Source of the DNA: Parapedobacter pyrenivorans
Lineage (GTDB): Bacteria > Bacteroidota > Bacteroidia > Sphingobacteriales > Sphingobacteriaceae
Assembly: GCF_014636865.1 (NCBI RefSeq)
Contig: NZ_BMER01000004.1
Span: 372,001-436,000, forward strand
Reading direction: 5' to 3'
Length of the DNA: 64,000 nucleotides
Position 1 is the first letter of the stretch. Each line of letters opens with the position of its first letter. The position numbers were made by a program, and so were the translations under genes. Below are positions 54,431-63,104 of the stretch, one piece after another. Below the pieces are notes generated by a model. That model worked only from the letters and a program-made list of their open reading frames with translations, was not told the DNA's origin and did not search any database.

Positions 54431-54438
54431 TAATTTTG
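54431..54438 (+). promoter_or_regulatory. Minus-7 promoter element of dapA
   Basis: TAATTTTG, exact TAnnTTTG, seven bases before the dapA ATG; the 5' UTR would be minimal. Confidence 0.6.
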
Positions 54439-54445
54439 GCCCGTT

Positions 54446-55330
54446 ATGAACGAACTTTACGGCGCAGGGGTTGCGTTGATCACCCCATTTTATTCGGATG
54501 GCAGCATTGACTTCGAAGGTTTGGAGCGGGTTATTGAACACCAGATCAAGGGCGGCATGGATTATCTCGTATCATTGGGTACAACGGGCGAAGTAGCGAC
54601 CCTTACCGAAGCTGAACGAAAGGCTGTATGGAAATTTACCACCAATAAAGTCGCTGGCCGTATACCGTTGGTAGCTGGCATCGGTGGCAACAATACGTTG
54701 GAAGTGATTCATCAGCTTAAGGTTTTTGATCCGGAAGGATATTGTGCCGTTCTATCCGTAAGTCCGTATTATAATAAGCCTACGCAAGAGGGTATCTACC
54801 AACATTACAAAGCGGTGGCTGCAGTATCCCCCCTACCCTTGATTCTATATAATGTTCCGGGACGTACCGGCAGCAATGTAAGCCCCGAAACGACGGTGCG
54901 GCTGGCGAAAGAGATCGGCAATATTGTGGCTACAAAAGAAGCGTCCGGTAGTTTCGAACAGTTCAGTAAAATCATGCGCGACAAGCCAGACAACTTTCTA
55001 CTCATATCTGGCGATGATCCCGCTACGCTGCCTATGATGGCATTGGGAGCTGCAGGCATCATCTCTGTAGTTGGCAATGCATTTCCGGCCGAAGTGGCCT
55101 TGCTTGCAAAGTTGTGTCGCGAAAGCAATTATCTGGAAGCACGCAAAATACACAGCAGACTGATACGTATTACTGAGCTCTGTTTTACTGAAGGTAATCC
55201 CGCTGGTGTCAAAGCTATCCTTCATCAGCTGGGAATTTGTGGTTCGGCGGTGAGGCTGCCCTTGGTTGAGGCAAGTTCACAACTTGAAAAATTCGTACAG
55301 GAGGAACTGGAATTGGTTACGCTTGCCTAG
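54446..55330 (+). CDS. dapA: 4-hydroxy-tetrahydrodipicolinate synthase
   Basis: 294 residues, TIM barrel. It condenses pyruvate with aspartate semialdehyde on the way to diaminopimelate and lysine. LYGAGVALITPFYSDGSID, the GTTGE motif, SVSPYYNKPTQEGIY with its catalytic tyrosine, YNVPGRTGSNVSPET and the Schiff-base lysine in IVATKEASGSFEQFSK are conserved. The length is normal. It converges on the second glycosyltransferase gene with five bases between stops and no hairpin. Confidence 0.95.
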   Translation: MNELYGAGVALITPFYSDGSIDFEGLERVIEHQIKGGMDYLVSLGTTGEVATLTEAERKAVWKFTTNKVAGRIPLVAGIGGNNTLEVIHQLKVFDPEGYCAVLSVSPYYNKPTQEGIYQHYKAVAAVSPLPLILYNVPGRTGSNVSPETTVRLAKEIGNIVATKEASGSFEQFSKIMRDKPDNFLLISGDDPATLPMMALGAAGIISVVGNAFPAEVALLAKLCRESNYLEARKIHSRLIRITELCFTEGNPAGVKAILHQLGICGSAVRLPLVEASSQLEKFVQEELELVTLA

Positions 55331-55335
55331 CGGCA

Positions 55336-56256
55336 TCAAACATCACGCAGTTTAATGCCCAGATCTCGGCTGGTAGTGGAGTGGCCGATATTCCATTTGA
55401 CTCCACGCCATGTGGCTCCCATTAGATCAAACCTGCCTTTGGCCAGGTGTCGGACCATCAAGACCGGCATGGCAACCAGCAGATAGTAGCAACTGAAAGC
55501 CATTGCAATCGGCCATATCGCATTCCGTCGGATGAACAGCCATCGATTTCGCACCATAAAATACGTTTTTAATGGGCTTTCCTTTCCCACGCTCATCGAT
55601 TCCTTATGGTAAATTTTGGCTTTCCCAGTGAAGCCGATCTTCAAGCCTGCCCGCCTGAACTTTTCGCTCCAGTCGAGCTCCTCATAATACAGAAAAAAAT
55701 GTTCTTCCATTAGCCCTACTTTCGCAAGTTCCGAACGCCGACACATCATCGCCGCACCGTGGCAATAACCGGTTTCAGTCGTGATACCGTCATATTGACC
55801 GTCATCATCGTCCATGGCGCCAATACCACGGTTTCGACCTGTGAGGTAGTTCATCGGTGTATAGCCTGCATATTGCACCTTTCTTTTATTTTCATAATAT
55901 AGAATAAGTGGCGAAAGGAGCCCCATATCTGGATTGCGGTCCAGTTCGTCGCATAAAGTCTGAATGAAACCGCCGGTGATTTCGGTGTCGTTGTTCAGAA
56001 AGAGCAGATATTCTCCCTTAGCATGCCGGACACCTAAGTTGTTACCGCCTGCGAAGCCGAGGTTCTTTTCTGAGCGAAGATACACGACTGACGGAAAAAC
56101 TTTCCGGAAAAACGCTCCATTGTCTTCCATGGCACCGTTATCTACCACGATAACTTCTACGCGCTCTTCTCCGACATAATGCATAAGAGAGCGCAGGAAA
56201 TCAGCGGTAAGTGATGCTTGGCGATAATTTACCGTAATAATCGATGTAATACGCAT
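55336..56256 (-). CDS. Glycosyltransferase family 2
   Basis: 306 residues from the ATG at 56256; an in-frame TTG three codons before it is less likely. GT-A core: IITVNYRQASLTADFLRSL, VIVVDNGAMEDNGAFFR, LLFLNNDTEITGGFIQTL (the NNDTE variant of the DXD motif), MMCRRSELAKVGLMEEHFFL and YEELDWSEKFRRAGLKIG. A C-terminal hydrophobic stretch (WPIAMAFSCYYLLVAMPVLM) suggests membrane association. The acceptor is unknown. Its start is divergent from the hybrid synthase gene; nothing links it directly to that pathway. Confidence 0.87.
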   Translation of the reverse strand: MRITSIITVNYRQASLTADFLRSLMHYVGEERVEVIVVDNGAMEDNGAFFRKVFPSVVYLRSEKNLGFAGGNNLGVRHAKGEYLLFLNNDTEITGGFIQTLCDELDRNPDMGLLSPLILYYENKRKVQYAGYTPMNYLTGRNRGIGAMDDDDGQYDGITTETGYCHGAAMMCRRSELAKVGLMEEHFFLYYEELDWSEKFRRAGLKIGFTGKAKIYHKESMSVGKESPLKTYFMVRNRWLFIRRNAIWPIAMAFSCYYLLVAMPVLMVRHLAKGRFDLMGATWRGVKWNIGHSTTSRDLGIKLRDV

Positions 56257-56283
56257 ACTGAACAACTAATGATAGAAACGGCG

Positions 56284-56291
56284 CAAAACTA
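56284..56291 (-). promoter_or_regulatory. Minus-7 promoter element of the second glycosyltransferase
   Basis: Minus-strand TAGTTTTG, 27 bases before the ATG at 56256. Confidence 0.55.
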
Positions 56292-56317
56292 ACTGTTTTT
56301 TAAGCAACAAGTCCCGC

Positions 56318-56513
56318 TAAATTAACGTATTACAGCATAATTGCACGAAGATGTAGCATATACACTACAAAACAATATTTTCAACAGGTGCACAGGCTAT
56401 TTTTTAAGAATACTGTTTTATTTTTGAGCTTGAATTGAAAAACATGGAAAGATTTTGTGGCAAGACCTAATTTAAGTCACAAGCATCCAAACAGGTTATA
56501 AATTAACGCATTA
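56318..56513. repeat. 15-base direct repeat spanning the synthase promoter region
   Basis: TAAATTAACGTATTA (56318-56332) and TAAATTAACGCATTA (56499-56513) agree at 14 of 15 positions, 181 bases apart. The second ends ten bases before the synthase ATG. They flank the minus-7 candidate at 56419. They may bind a regulator; AT-richness limits confidence. Confidence 0.45.
56419..56426 (+). promoter_or_regulatory. Candidate minus-7 element of the hybrid synthase operon
   Basis: TATTTTTG, exact TAnnTTTG, 97 bases before the ATG at 56524, leaving a leader of about 90 bases. No clear TTG at the -33 position, though a T-run lies there. Confidence 0.5.
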
Positions 56514-56523
56514 TCCGTAAGGC

Positions 56524-59500
56524 ATGAAAAAAGGCTTACATTTATCGATTATCGAACGCATCCATCAACAGGCCGCTGAAACACCGGACGGTATTGCTTT
56601 GCGTTGTGGTAAGGAAGCGATTTCTTATCAGGAACTTGCCGTTGCAGCAAGCCGCCTGACGACGCGCATCCTTTCTGTCGATGATTCCTGTCCGTTTGTC
56701 GGACTAAGTGCGTCCAAAAGCCCTGATACCATCATAGGTATGGTTGCCATTATCCAATCTGGCAAAGCTTATCTTCCCTTAGACCGCGAATATCCAACCG
56801 AACGCATTGCACAGATGGTAGAAGATTCAGGCATCAAATACGTCGTGTGTGATAATTCTGAATCAGAATTTTTCGCACAATTCGGTTTAAAGACATTGAC
56901 CGTTTCAACTGCCGATCCCGACGGACCTGCTGCCCATCTTACCTTGCCGGGTCCAGGCGAGCTGGTTGCACTGCTGTATACATCGGGTTCAACCGGAGTT
57001 CCGAAGGGCGTCTGCCTCACGCATGCGGGTATGCTGAACCTGATCTGTCACCAACTTCAGAACAGCAAAGCCGCAAAAGGCAGCCATAATCTTCTCTTTT
57101 CTCACCTGAGTTTCGACGCATCGTTTCAGGAGATCTTTGTAAGCCTTACCTCAGGGGGCACGTTACATATTATTGACGAGGCGGTACGGCTTGACGCCGC
57201 GCGGTTGCTGCGTTATATCGGAGAACAGGAGATCAACCGCATATTCATTCCTTACGTCGTATTGCAATATCTTACCGAAACAGCACGTAACACGGATTAC
57301 TACCCCAGGTCATTAGTGGAAATCACAACGGGAGGTGAGCTATTGAAAATCACACCCGCCATCCGTAATTTTTTCATTCACAAGCCGGACTGCACCCTTG
57401 TCAATGTATACGGGCCTACCGAAACGAGCATCTGGGTAACAGACTTACGTTTATCCGGCGACGCTTCGTTATGGCCTGATATTCCCACTATCGGAATGCC
57501 GATAGAAAACGCAGATATCTTCCTGCTGGACAGCGAAATGAACGAGGTTACCCCAGGGGATGTTGGAGAAATATACATTGGAGGAGTGAATGTATCAAAG
57601 GGTTACCTGAATCGCGACGAGCTCACGCGCGAACGCTACTTCCATTGGGTAGACGGCAATGGAACGTCTCACCGCCTGTACCGTACCGGCGACCTCGGAC
57701 GGGTATTGGGGAATGGTGAAATCGAATTTCACGGCCGAGCAGACCATCAGGTCAAAATCAGAGGTAATCGCGTAGAATTAGGTGAAATCGAAGTCTGCTT
57801 GGCTATTCTGCCTTATATTGCCCAAAGTGTGGTTGCTGCACGCGAAGACATTGGAAGTACCAAACGACTGGTGGCTTACCTCATTGCCGAAGACGGCCAG
57901 CAACACGATGTCTCTCAAATCCGCGAACACCTAACCCAGCATTTGCCGGATTATATGATCCCCTCAGCGTTCGTATGGCTGGATCAATTCCCAAAGACAA
58001 CGAGCGGCAAAGTAGACCGCCATTCTTTGCCTATTCCGGAACTCACAAGGCCGAATATCGGTGTACTTTACCGGAGGCCGAAAGCTGGAAATGAACATAA
58101 AATTGTTGAGCTGTGGTCGGAACTGCTGCTGATCAAGCAGATCGGTGCCGATGACAATTTTTTTGAGCTGGGCGGAAATTCCCTGCTCGCTCAGCAAACC
58201 ATTGCACAATTGCGGCAACGGTATGGCCTGGAAGTGGGCGTAACGCAGATATATCAATACCCCACTGCCGCCGGGTTGGCGCTGGCCATTGATAACGCGG
58301 GGGCGCTACAACCGGAACAGCCAACGGCACATAAAAAGCGGGACCGTCGTGGCAGCCGCGCTGTTGCGATCATCGGCATGGCAGGTCGATTTCCCGGGGC
58401 CGGTTCGGTAGCCGAGCTATGGGATATCCTGCTTTCGGGAGAGGAATCGGTATCAGTATTCTCAGACGAAGAGCTGGATAACGGTATTCCTGAGGATTTA
58501 AAAAGCGATCCCAATTACGTTAAAGTCCGCGGTATCATTGATCAGGTGGATGAATTTGACGCCGCCCTGTTCGGCATCACGCCCACAATGGCAAAACTTA
58601 TGGATCCCCAGCAACGGGTTTTTCTTGAAATATGCCGCGATGTATTGGAATCCTCCGGTTATCTAGCTTCAAGAAACCAACATTCCATCGGTGTTTTTGC
58701 AGGCACCGGCAATAACACGTATTTCCAGAACAACCTTCAGCAACATCCGGAAGAGATTGCAAAAGTCGGTGCCTTCCAGGTTATGCTGGCGAATGAAAAA
58801 GATTACATTGCCACCAGAACCGCATATCAACTGGACCTCACGGGGCCTGCCGTAAGCCTTAATACGGCGTGCAGTACATCGCTGGTTGCCATCTCGCAGG
58901 CTGTGGAATCGATCCGGAATGGGCAATGCGACATGGCTGTTGCCGGCGGCGTATCGATTACGGTACCGGTCAAAAGCGGACACCGGTATGAAGATGGCGC
59001 GATGTTCAGTGCCGACGGGCATACGCGCACATTTGATGCGGAAGCGACCGGGACCGTGTTCAGCGACGGGGCAGGTGTTGTACTGCTCAAGGATCTGGAC
59101 GATGCGCAACGGGACGGCGACACCATTTACGCCGTTATACGCGGTGTCGGGCTGAGCAATGACGGTGGAGGCAAAGGGAGTTTTATGGCGCCATCTGCCA
59201 CCGGTCAAGCACAAGCCATCCGGATGGCCTTGAATGACGCAGATTTTTCGCCGGAAACCATCGGCTACATTGAGGCACACGGAACGGCAACGCCACTCGG
59301 GGATCCTATTGAAATCGAGGGATTGAAACTGGCTTTCGGGAATGTGGAGTCACGCCAATACTGCCGAATCGGGTCGATAAAAAGTAATATCGGACACCTT
59401 ACCCATGCCGCTGGAGTGGCCGGAGTCATCAAAGCCGCGCTGGCACTCCACCATGGTATCATTCCGCCAACCATCCACTACAGCAAACCGAATCCGAACA

Positions 59501-62500
59501 TCGATTTTCCCGATACTCCCTTTTTGGTCAACGACACCGCTTTTGACCTGGAGCCGGGACAGCGGTTCCGCATGGGAGTCAGTTCATTCGGTGTAGGAGG
59601 AACAAACGCGCATATCGTACTCGAAACCCATACCAGTGCCGAGAAAGAAAAAGGGGAATCCACGGCACCCAACGGCCCCGCGTTAATTACGTGGTCGGCC
59701 AAAACAACCGCATCCGCGCAACGTTATGCGGAGCGGTTGGGAGCTTTTTTGACAGCAGGGCTAGATTTATCCCTCCCTTCGCTGTCCTATACGCTGCACA
59801 CCACGCGCGAGCAGCTTAATCACCGCTGTTTCGTAGTGGCAAACGACCAGCAGGAACTTGCAGACAAATTAGCTGCGCAGCAGTGGCAGGACTATACGCT
59901 CCTTGAAAAAGCCGGTACGCTGGCTTTCCTATTTCCCGGACAGGGTGCACAGTATCCAACGATGGGCCGGGATCTTTACGACAAAGAACCTGTGTACCGA
60001 GCCGCTGTTGATCACTGTGCGGAAATTTTACGGAAGGAAATGGACGAGGATATCCGCACGGTTCTATTTACTGCTGATGATGAAAGTGATCTTCTTCGAA
60101 ACACCTATTATACGCAACCAGCTTTATTTGTCACCTCCTATGCATTGGCCAGCCTCTTTATAAGCTGGGGTGTGAAACCCGACGCTTTCGTAGGCCACAG
60201 CGTCGGGGAATTCGTAGCAGCTCATCTCGCAGGTATTTTTTCACTGGAAGACGCACTGCGATTAATCGCCGTACGCGGCCGCCTTTGCCAGGACGTTTCT
60301 CCCGGCGGTATGCTGTCTATACGCGCCGCGGCCGAACAAGTGACTCCGCTATTATCCGAAGGACTATCCATCGCGGCGATCAATGCTCCGAGACTCAGTG
60401 TAGTTGCCGGTCCTCATGAAGAAATAGAGCGATTCGCTGCAACACTTGAAGCGAGCGGAATTGCCTGCAAGCTCTTACACACGAGCCATGCATTCCATTC
60501 TTCCATGATGCTTTCCATCAGGGAAGCTTTTCAAGCCGAGATAAGCAAAATAGCCCTCCATGCCCCGGAAATACCCATTGTCTCCACCGTAACAGGACGT
60601 TGGTTGAGCGCTGAAGAGGCTACCGACCCTGTTTATTGGGCGAACCATTTAGTTGCTACCGTGCGTTTTTCGGAAGCTGTTATGTTTCTTCAACAGGAAC
60701 TGTCGCCGGTTTATCTGGAAGCAGGTCCCGGACAGGTCACTTCCACCCTGGTTAAGCAGCATGGTCCTGAATTCGGAGCCAATGCGTTTGCATCCCTTTA
60801 TCCTGCAAAGGAAGACGAACACAGCATCCTGTTTCAGGCACTGGGGAATTTATGGCTAAGGGGTTTCGAACCCCGATGGGAAAATGTATACTACGGTCAT
60901 GACCTCCGGATTATCCAGGACGTTCCGACCTACGCCTACGATCGGAAAATGTATTGGATAGGTCCCAAAGAGACACCGAAACTTATCGAAAACAATTATA
61001 AACAACCCGTACACAGTACTATGAGAAAAGATCTATTAATCAGTAAGATAAAGGAACTTTTGGAAGATGCTTCAGGTATCGATATTTCCGACGCTCCTTT
61101 GCAGTCGAGCTTTATTGAAATCGGTTTTGATTCGTTGCTGCTTACCCAAGTAGCCCAAAGCCTGTCCCGTGCATTTGACGTAACGGTCACGTTCCGTATG
61201 CTGAATGAGGAGTATTACAACCTCGATCGGCTTGGCGACTATCTGGATAGCCAATTGCCGCCATCGGCTTTCCAACCGTCCCAGCCAGCTAAAGAAGCAA
61301 CCCCCTCGGTTCAGCCTGTGTTCAACGCCGTCACGCCCGCATTTCCTCAGGTATCCCAACAAGTTACGGGTATACCGCAATACGACACGATTGCCCTGAT
61401 ATCTCAACAGATCAGCTTAATATCCCAACAAATTGCGTTATTGCAGGGTTCAGCCGTCCCGGTTACTGCGGTTCAGCCGATTTCACAGCCTGCGGCTCAA
61501 CCCACGTTGCCTAACGCAAATTCAGTTTCACCCACCGAAGCCCCTTTAGCACCGGAAGAGGTGGCTGAACTGAAAAAGCCATTTGGCGCAACGGCACGCA
61601 TCGAAAGGCAGGGCGCTTCTCTAGACGAAAACCAATCACGCTATCTGAACGATTTCATGAAGCGGTATGTCGAAAAAACGGCTAAAAGCAAGGTCTACAC
61701 GCAGGAACACCGTTCGTATATGGCCGATCCCCGGGTCGTATCAGGTTTTAAACCGTCAACCAAAGAAATGACCTATTCCATTGTGACCAATCGGTCGAAA
61801 GGATGCAGGCTTTGGGACATCGACGGAAATGAATACATCGATGCGCTAAATGGTTTCGGATCCAATATGCTCGGTTATCAGCCCGAAGCAATTACGGAGG
61901 CCCTGCACCGGCAGATAGACGAAGGCTATGAAATCGGGCCACAACATGAAAAGGCGGGCGAGGTGTGTAAACTTATTTGCGAACTAACACGGATGGAGCG
62001 TGCCGCACTTTGCAATACCGGTTCAGAAGCGGTTCTGGGCGCGATGCGAATCGCCCGGACGGTAACGGGTCGTTCCACGATCGTGGCCTTTTCCAATTCC
62101 TACCACGGCATTGTAGACGAAGTAATTGTGCGGGGCACAAAGAAGCTGAAGACCTTTCCCGCTGCGCCGGGAATTATGCCGGAGGCGGTACAGAACATGT
62201 TAATCCTTGACTACGGCACCCCTGAGTCGCTGCAGATCATCAGGGAACGGGCTACCGAACTGGCTGCAGTGCTGGTAGAACCCGTGCAAAGCCGGCGACC
62301 GGAGTTTCAGCCTGTCGAATTTGTAAGGGAACTACGCAAAATCACTGCCGAATCGGGCACCGCACTTATTTTTGACGAGGTAATCACCGGCTTCCGCATG
62401 CATCTTCACGGGATGCAGCATCTTTGGGGCATCGAGGCAGACCTGGCCACCTATGGAAAGGTTGTGGGATCCGGTATATCCATCGGAGTCATTGCCGGTC

Positions 62501-63099
62501 AACGGGCTTTCATGGATGCATTGGATGGCGGACATTGGGAATATGGGAATGACTCAGTGCCGGAAATAGGTGTTACGTATTTTGCAGGTACGTTTGTCCG
62601 GCACCCATTGGCATTGGCAGCCACCAAAGCGGCGTTGGAATACCTGAAAGCTCAGGGCCCCGAGTTGCAGGAAAATCTTACAAAACGCACGAAGTCACTT
62701 GCCGACGAATTGAATAAAATCTGCCAAAAATACCGGACCCCCATGTATATTGCACAATATGGTTCGTTATGGAAAGTGAAATACCATCAAGAATTTGCCT
62801 ATAGCGAATTGCTTTTTGCTGCAATGCGGCTGAGAGGCATCCACATATTGGATGGATTTCCGTGTTTCCTGACCACTGCGCATACAGACGAAGATATCAG
62901 GCAGATTCTGCACGTATTTGAAGGTAGTGTACATGAGCTGGTGAAGGCAGGCTTCATTCCTACGGACCTGGAGGACAATGCGGATTCCCTTCCCCCCGTC
63001 CCCTACGCCCGTCTGGGAAGAGATGCAAACGGGAATGCAGCTTGGTTTGTACAAGACGAGAAAAACCCGGGAAAATTTTTGCAAGTAGTTACATCTTAA
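56524..63099 (+). CDS. Hybrid NRPS/PKS with aminotransferase (A-T-KS-AT-T-AMT)
   Basis: 2191 residues. Adenylation domain 1-510: A3 LLYTSGSTGVPKG (150), A4 FDASFQE with Asp198, A5 NVYGPTE (294), A8 GRADHQVKIRGN, A10 lysine 496. Carrier: NFFELGGNS, Ser553. Ketosynthase 613-1033: Cys783 (NTACSTSL), His919 (EAHGT), His958 (KSNIGH). Acyltransferase about 1130-1440: GHSVGE Ser1226, and HAFH 1322-1325 typical of malonyl-CoA. Second carrier: GFDSL, Ser1537. A Pro/Gln-rich linker (1565-1690) holds the near-repeat ISQQISLISQQIALLQ. Class III PLP aminotransferase about 1715-2160: Asp1951 (FDEVITGF) and Lys1979 (ATYGKVVGSG). No condensation domain, ketoreductase, dehydratase or thioesterase is present. 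Predicted: load an amino acid, extend with malonate, transaminate the beta-keto group. Iturin/mycosubtilin and microcystin enzymes use comparable aminotransferase domains. Confidence 0.93.
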   Translation: MKKGLHLSIIERIHQQAAETPDGIALRCGKEAISYQELAVAASRLTTRILSVDDSCPFVGLSASKSPDTIIGMVAIIQSGKAYLPLDREYPTERIAQMVEDSGIKYVVCDNSESEFFAQFGLKTLTVSTADPDGPAAHLTLPGPGELVALLYTSGSTGVPKGVCLTHAGMLNLICHQLQNSKAAKGSHNLLFSHLSFDASFQEIFVSLTSGGTLHIIDEAVRLDAARLLRYIGEQEINRIFIPYVVLQYLTETARNTDYYPRSLVEITTGGELLKITPAIRNFFIHKPDCTLVNVYGPTETSIWVTDLRLSGDASLWPDIPTIGMPIENADIFLLDSEMNEVTPGDVGEIYIGGVNVSKGYLNRDELTRERYFHWVDGNGTSHRLYRTGDLGRVLGNGEIEFHGRADHQVKIRGNRVELGEIEVCLAILPYIAQSVVAAREDIGSTKRLVAYLIAEDGQQHDVSQIREHLTQHLPDYMIPSAFVWLDQFPKTTSGKVDRHSLPIPELTRPNIGVLYRRPKAGNEHKIVELWSELLLIKQIGADDNFFELGGNSLLAQQTIAQLRQRYGLEVGVTQIYQYPTAAGLALAIDNAGALQPEQPTAHKKRDRRGSRAVAIIGMAGRFPGAGSVAELWDILLSGEESVSVFSDEELDNGIPEDLKSDPNYVKVRGIIDQVDEFDAALFGITPTMAKLMDPQQRVFLEICRDVLESSGYLASRNQHSIGVFAGTGNNTYFQNNLQQHPEEIAKVGAFQVMLANEKDYIATRTAYQLDLTGPAVSLNTACSTSLVAISQAVESIRNGQCDMAVAGGVSITVPVKSGHRYEDGAMFSADGHTRTFDAEATGTVFSDGAGVVLLKDLDDAQRDGDTIYAVIRGVGLSNDGGGKGSFMAPSATGQAQAIRMALNDADFSPETIGYIEAHGTATPLGDPIEIEGLKLAFGNVESRQYCRIGSIKSNIGHLTHAAGVAGVIKAALALHHGIIPPTIHYSKPNPNIDFPDTPFLVNDTAFDLEPGQRFRMGVSSFGVGGTNAHIVLETHTSAEKEKGESTAPNGPALITWSAKTTASAQRYAERLGAFLTAGLDLSLPSLSYTLHTTREQLNHRCFVVANDQQELADKLAAQQWQDYTLLEKAGTLAFLFPGQGAQYPTMGRDLYDKEPVYRAAVDHCAEILRKEMDEDIRTVLFTADDESDLLRNTYYTQPALFVTSYALASLFISWGVKPDAFVGHSVGEFVAAHLAGIFSLEDALRLIAVRGRLCQDVSPGGMLSIRAAAEQVTPLLSEGLSIAAINAPRLSVVAGPHEEIERFAATLEASGIACKLLHTSHAFHSSMMLSIREAFQAEISKIALHAPEIPIVSTVTGRWLSAEEATDPVYWANHLVATVRFSEAVMFLQQELSPVYLEAGPGQVTSTLVKQHGPEFGANAFASLYPAKEDEHSILFQALGNLWLRGFEPRWENVYYGHDLRIIQDVPTYAYDRKMYWIGPKETPKLIENNYKQPVHSTMRKDLLISKIKELLEDASGIDISDAPLQSSFIEIGFDSLLLTQVAQSLSRAFDVTVTFRMLNEEYYNLDRLGDYLDSQLPPSAFQPSQPAKEATPSVQPVFNAVTPAFPQVSQQVTGIPQYDTIALISQQISLISQQIALLQGSAVPVTAVQPISQPAAQPTLPNANSVSPTEAPLAPEEVAELKKPFGATARIERQGASLDENQSRYLNDFMKRYVEKTAKSKVYTQEHRSYMADPRVVSGFKPSTKEMTYSIVTNRSKGCRLWDIDGNEYIDALNGFGSNMLGYQPEAITEALHRQIDEGYEIGPQHEKAGEVCKLICELTRMERAALCNTGSEAVLGAMRIARTVTGRSTIVAFSNSYHGIVDEVIVRGTKKLKTFPAAPGIMPEAVQNMLILDYGTPESLQIIRERATELAAVLVEPVQSRRPEFQPVEFVRELRKITAESGTALIFDEVITGFRMHLHGMQHLWGIEADLATYGKVVGSGISIGVIAGQRAFMDALDGGHWEYGNDSVPEIGVTYFAGTFVRHPLALAATKAALEYLKAQGPELQENLTKRTKSLADELNKICQKYRTPMYIAQYGSLWKVKYHQEFAYSELLFAAMRLRGIHILDGFPCFLTTAHTDEDIRQILHVFEGSVHELVKAGFIPTDLEDNADSLPPVPYARLGRDANGNAAWFVQDEKNPGKFLQVVTS

Positions 63100-63104
63100 C
63101 CAAC

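Noticed and set aside
58669-59280. 203-codon ORF on the minus strand inside the ketosynthase
   Set aside because: It is antisense to the conserved KS active-site region; no start context or homology.
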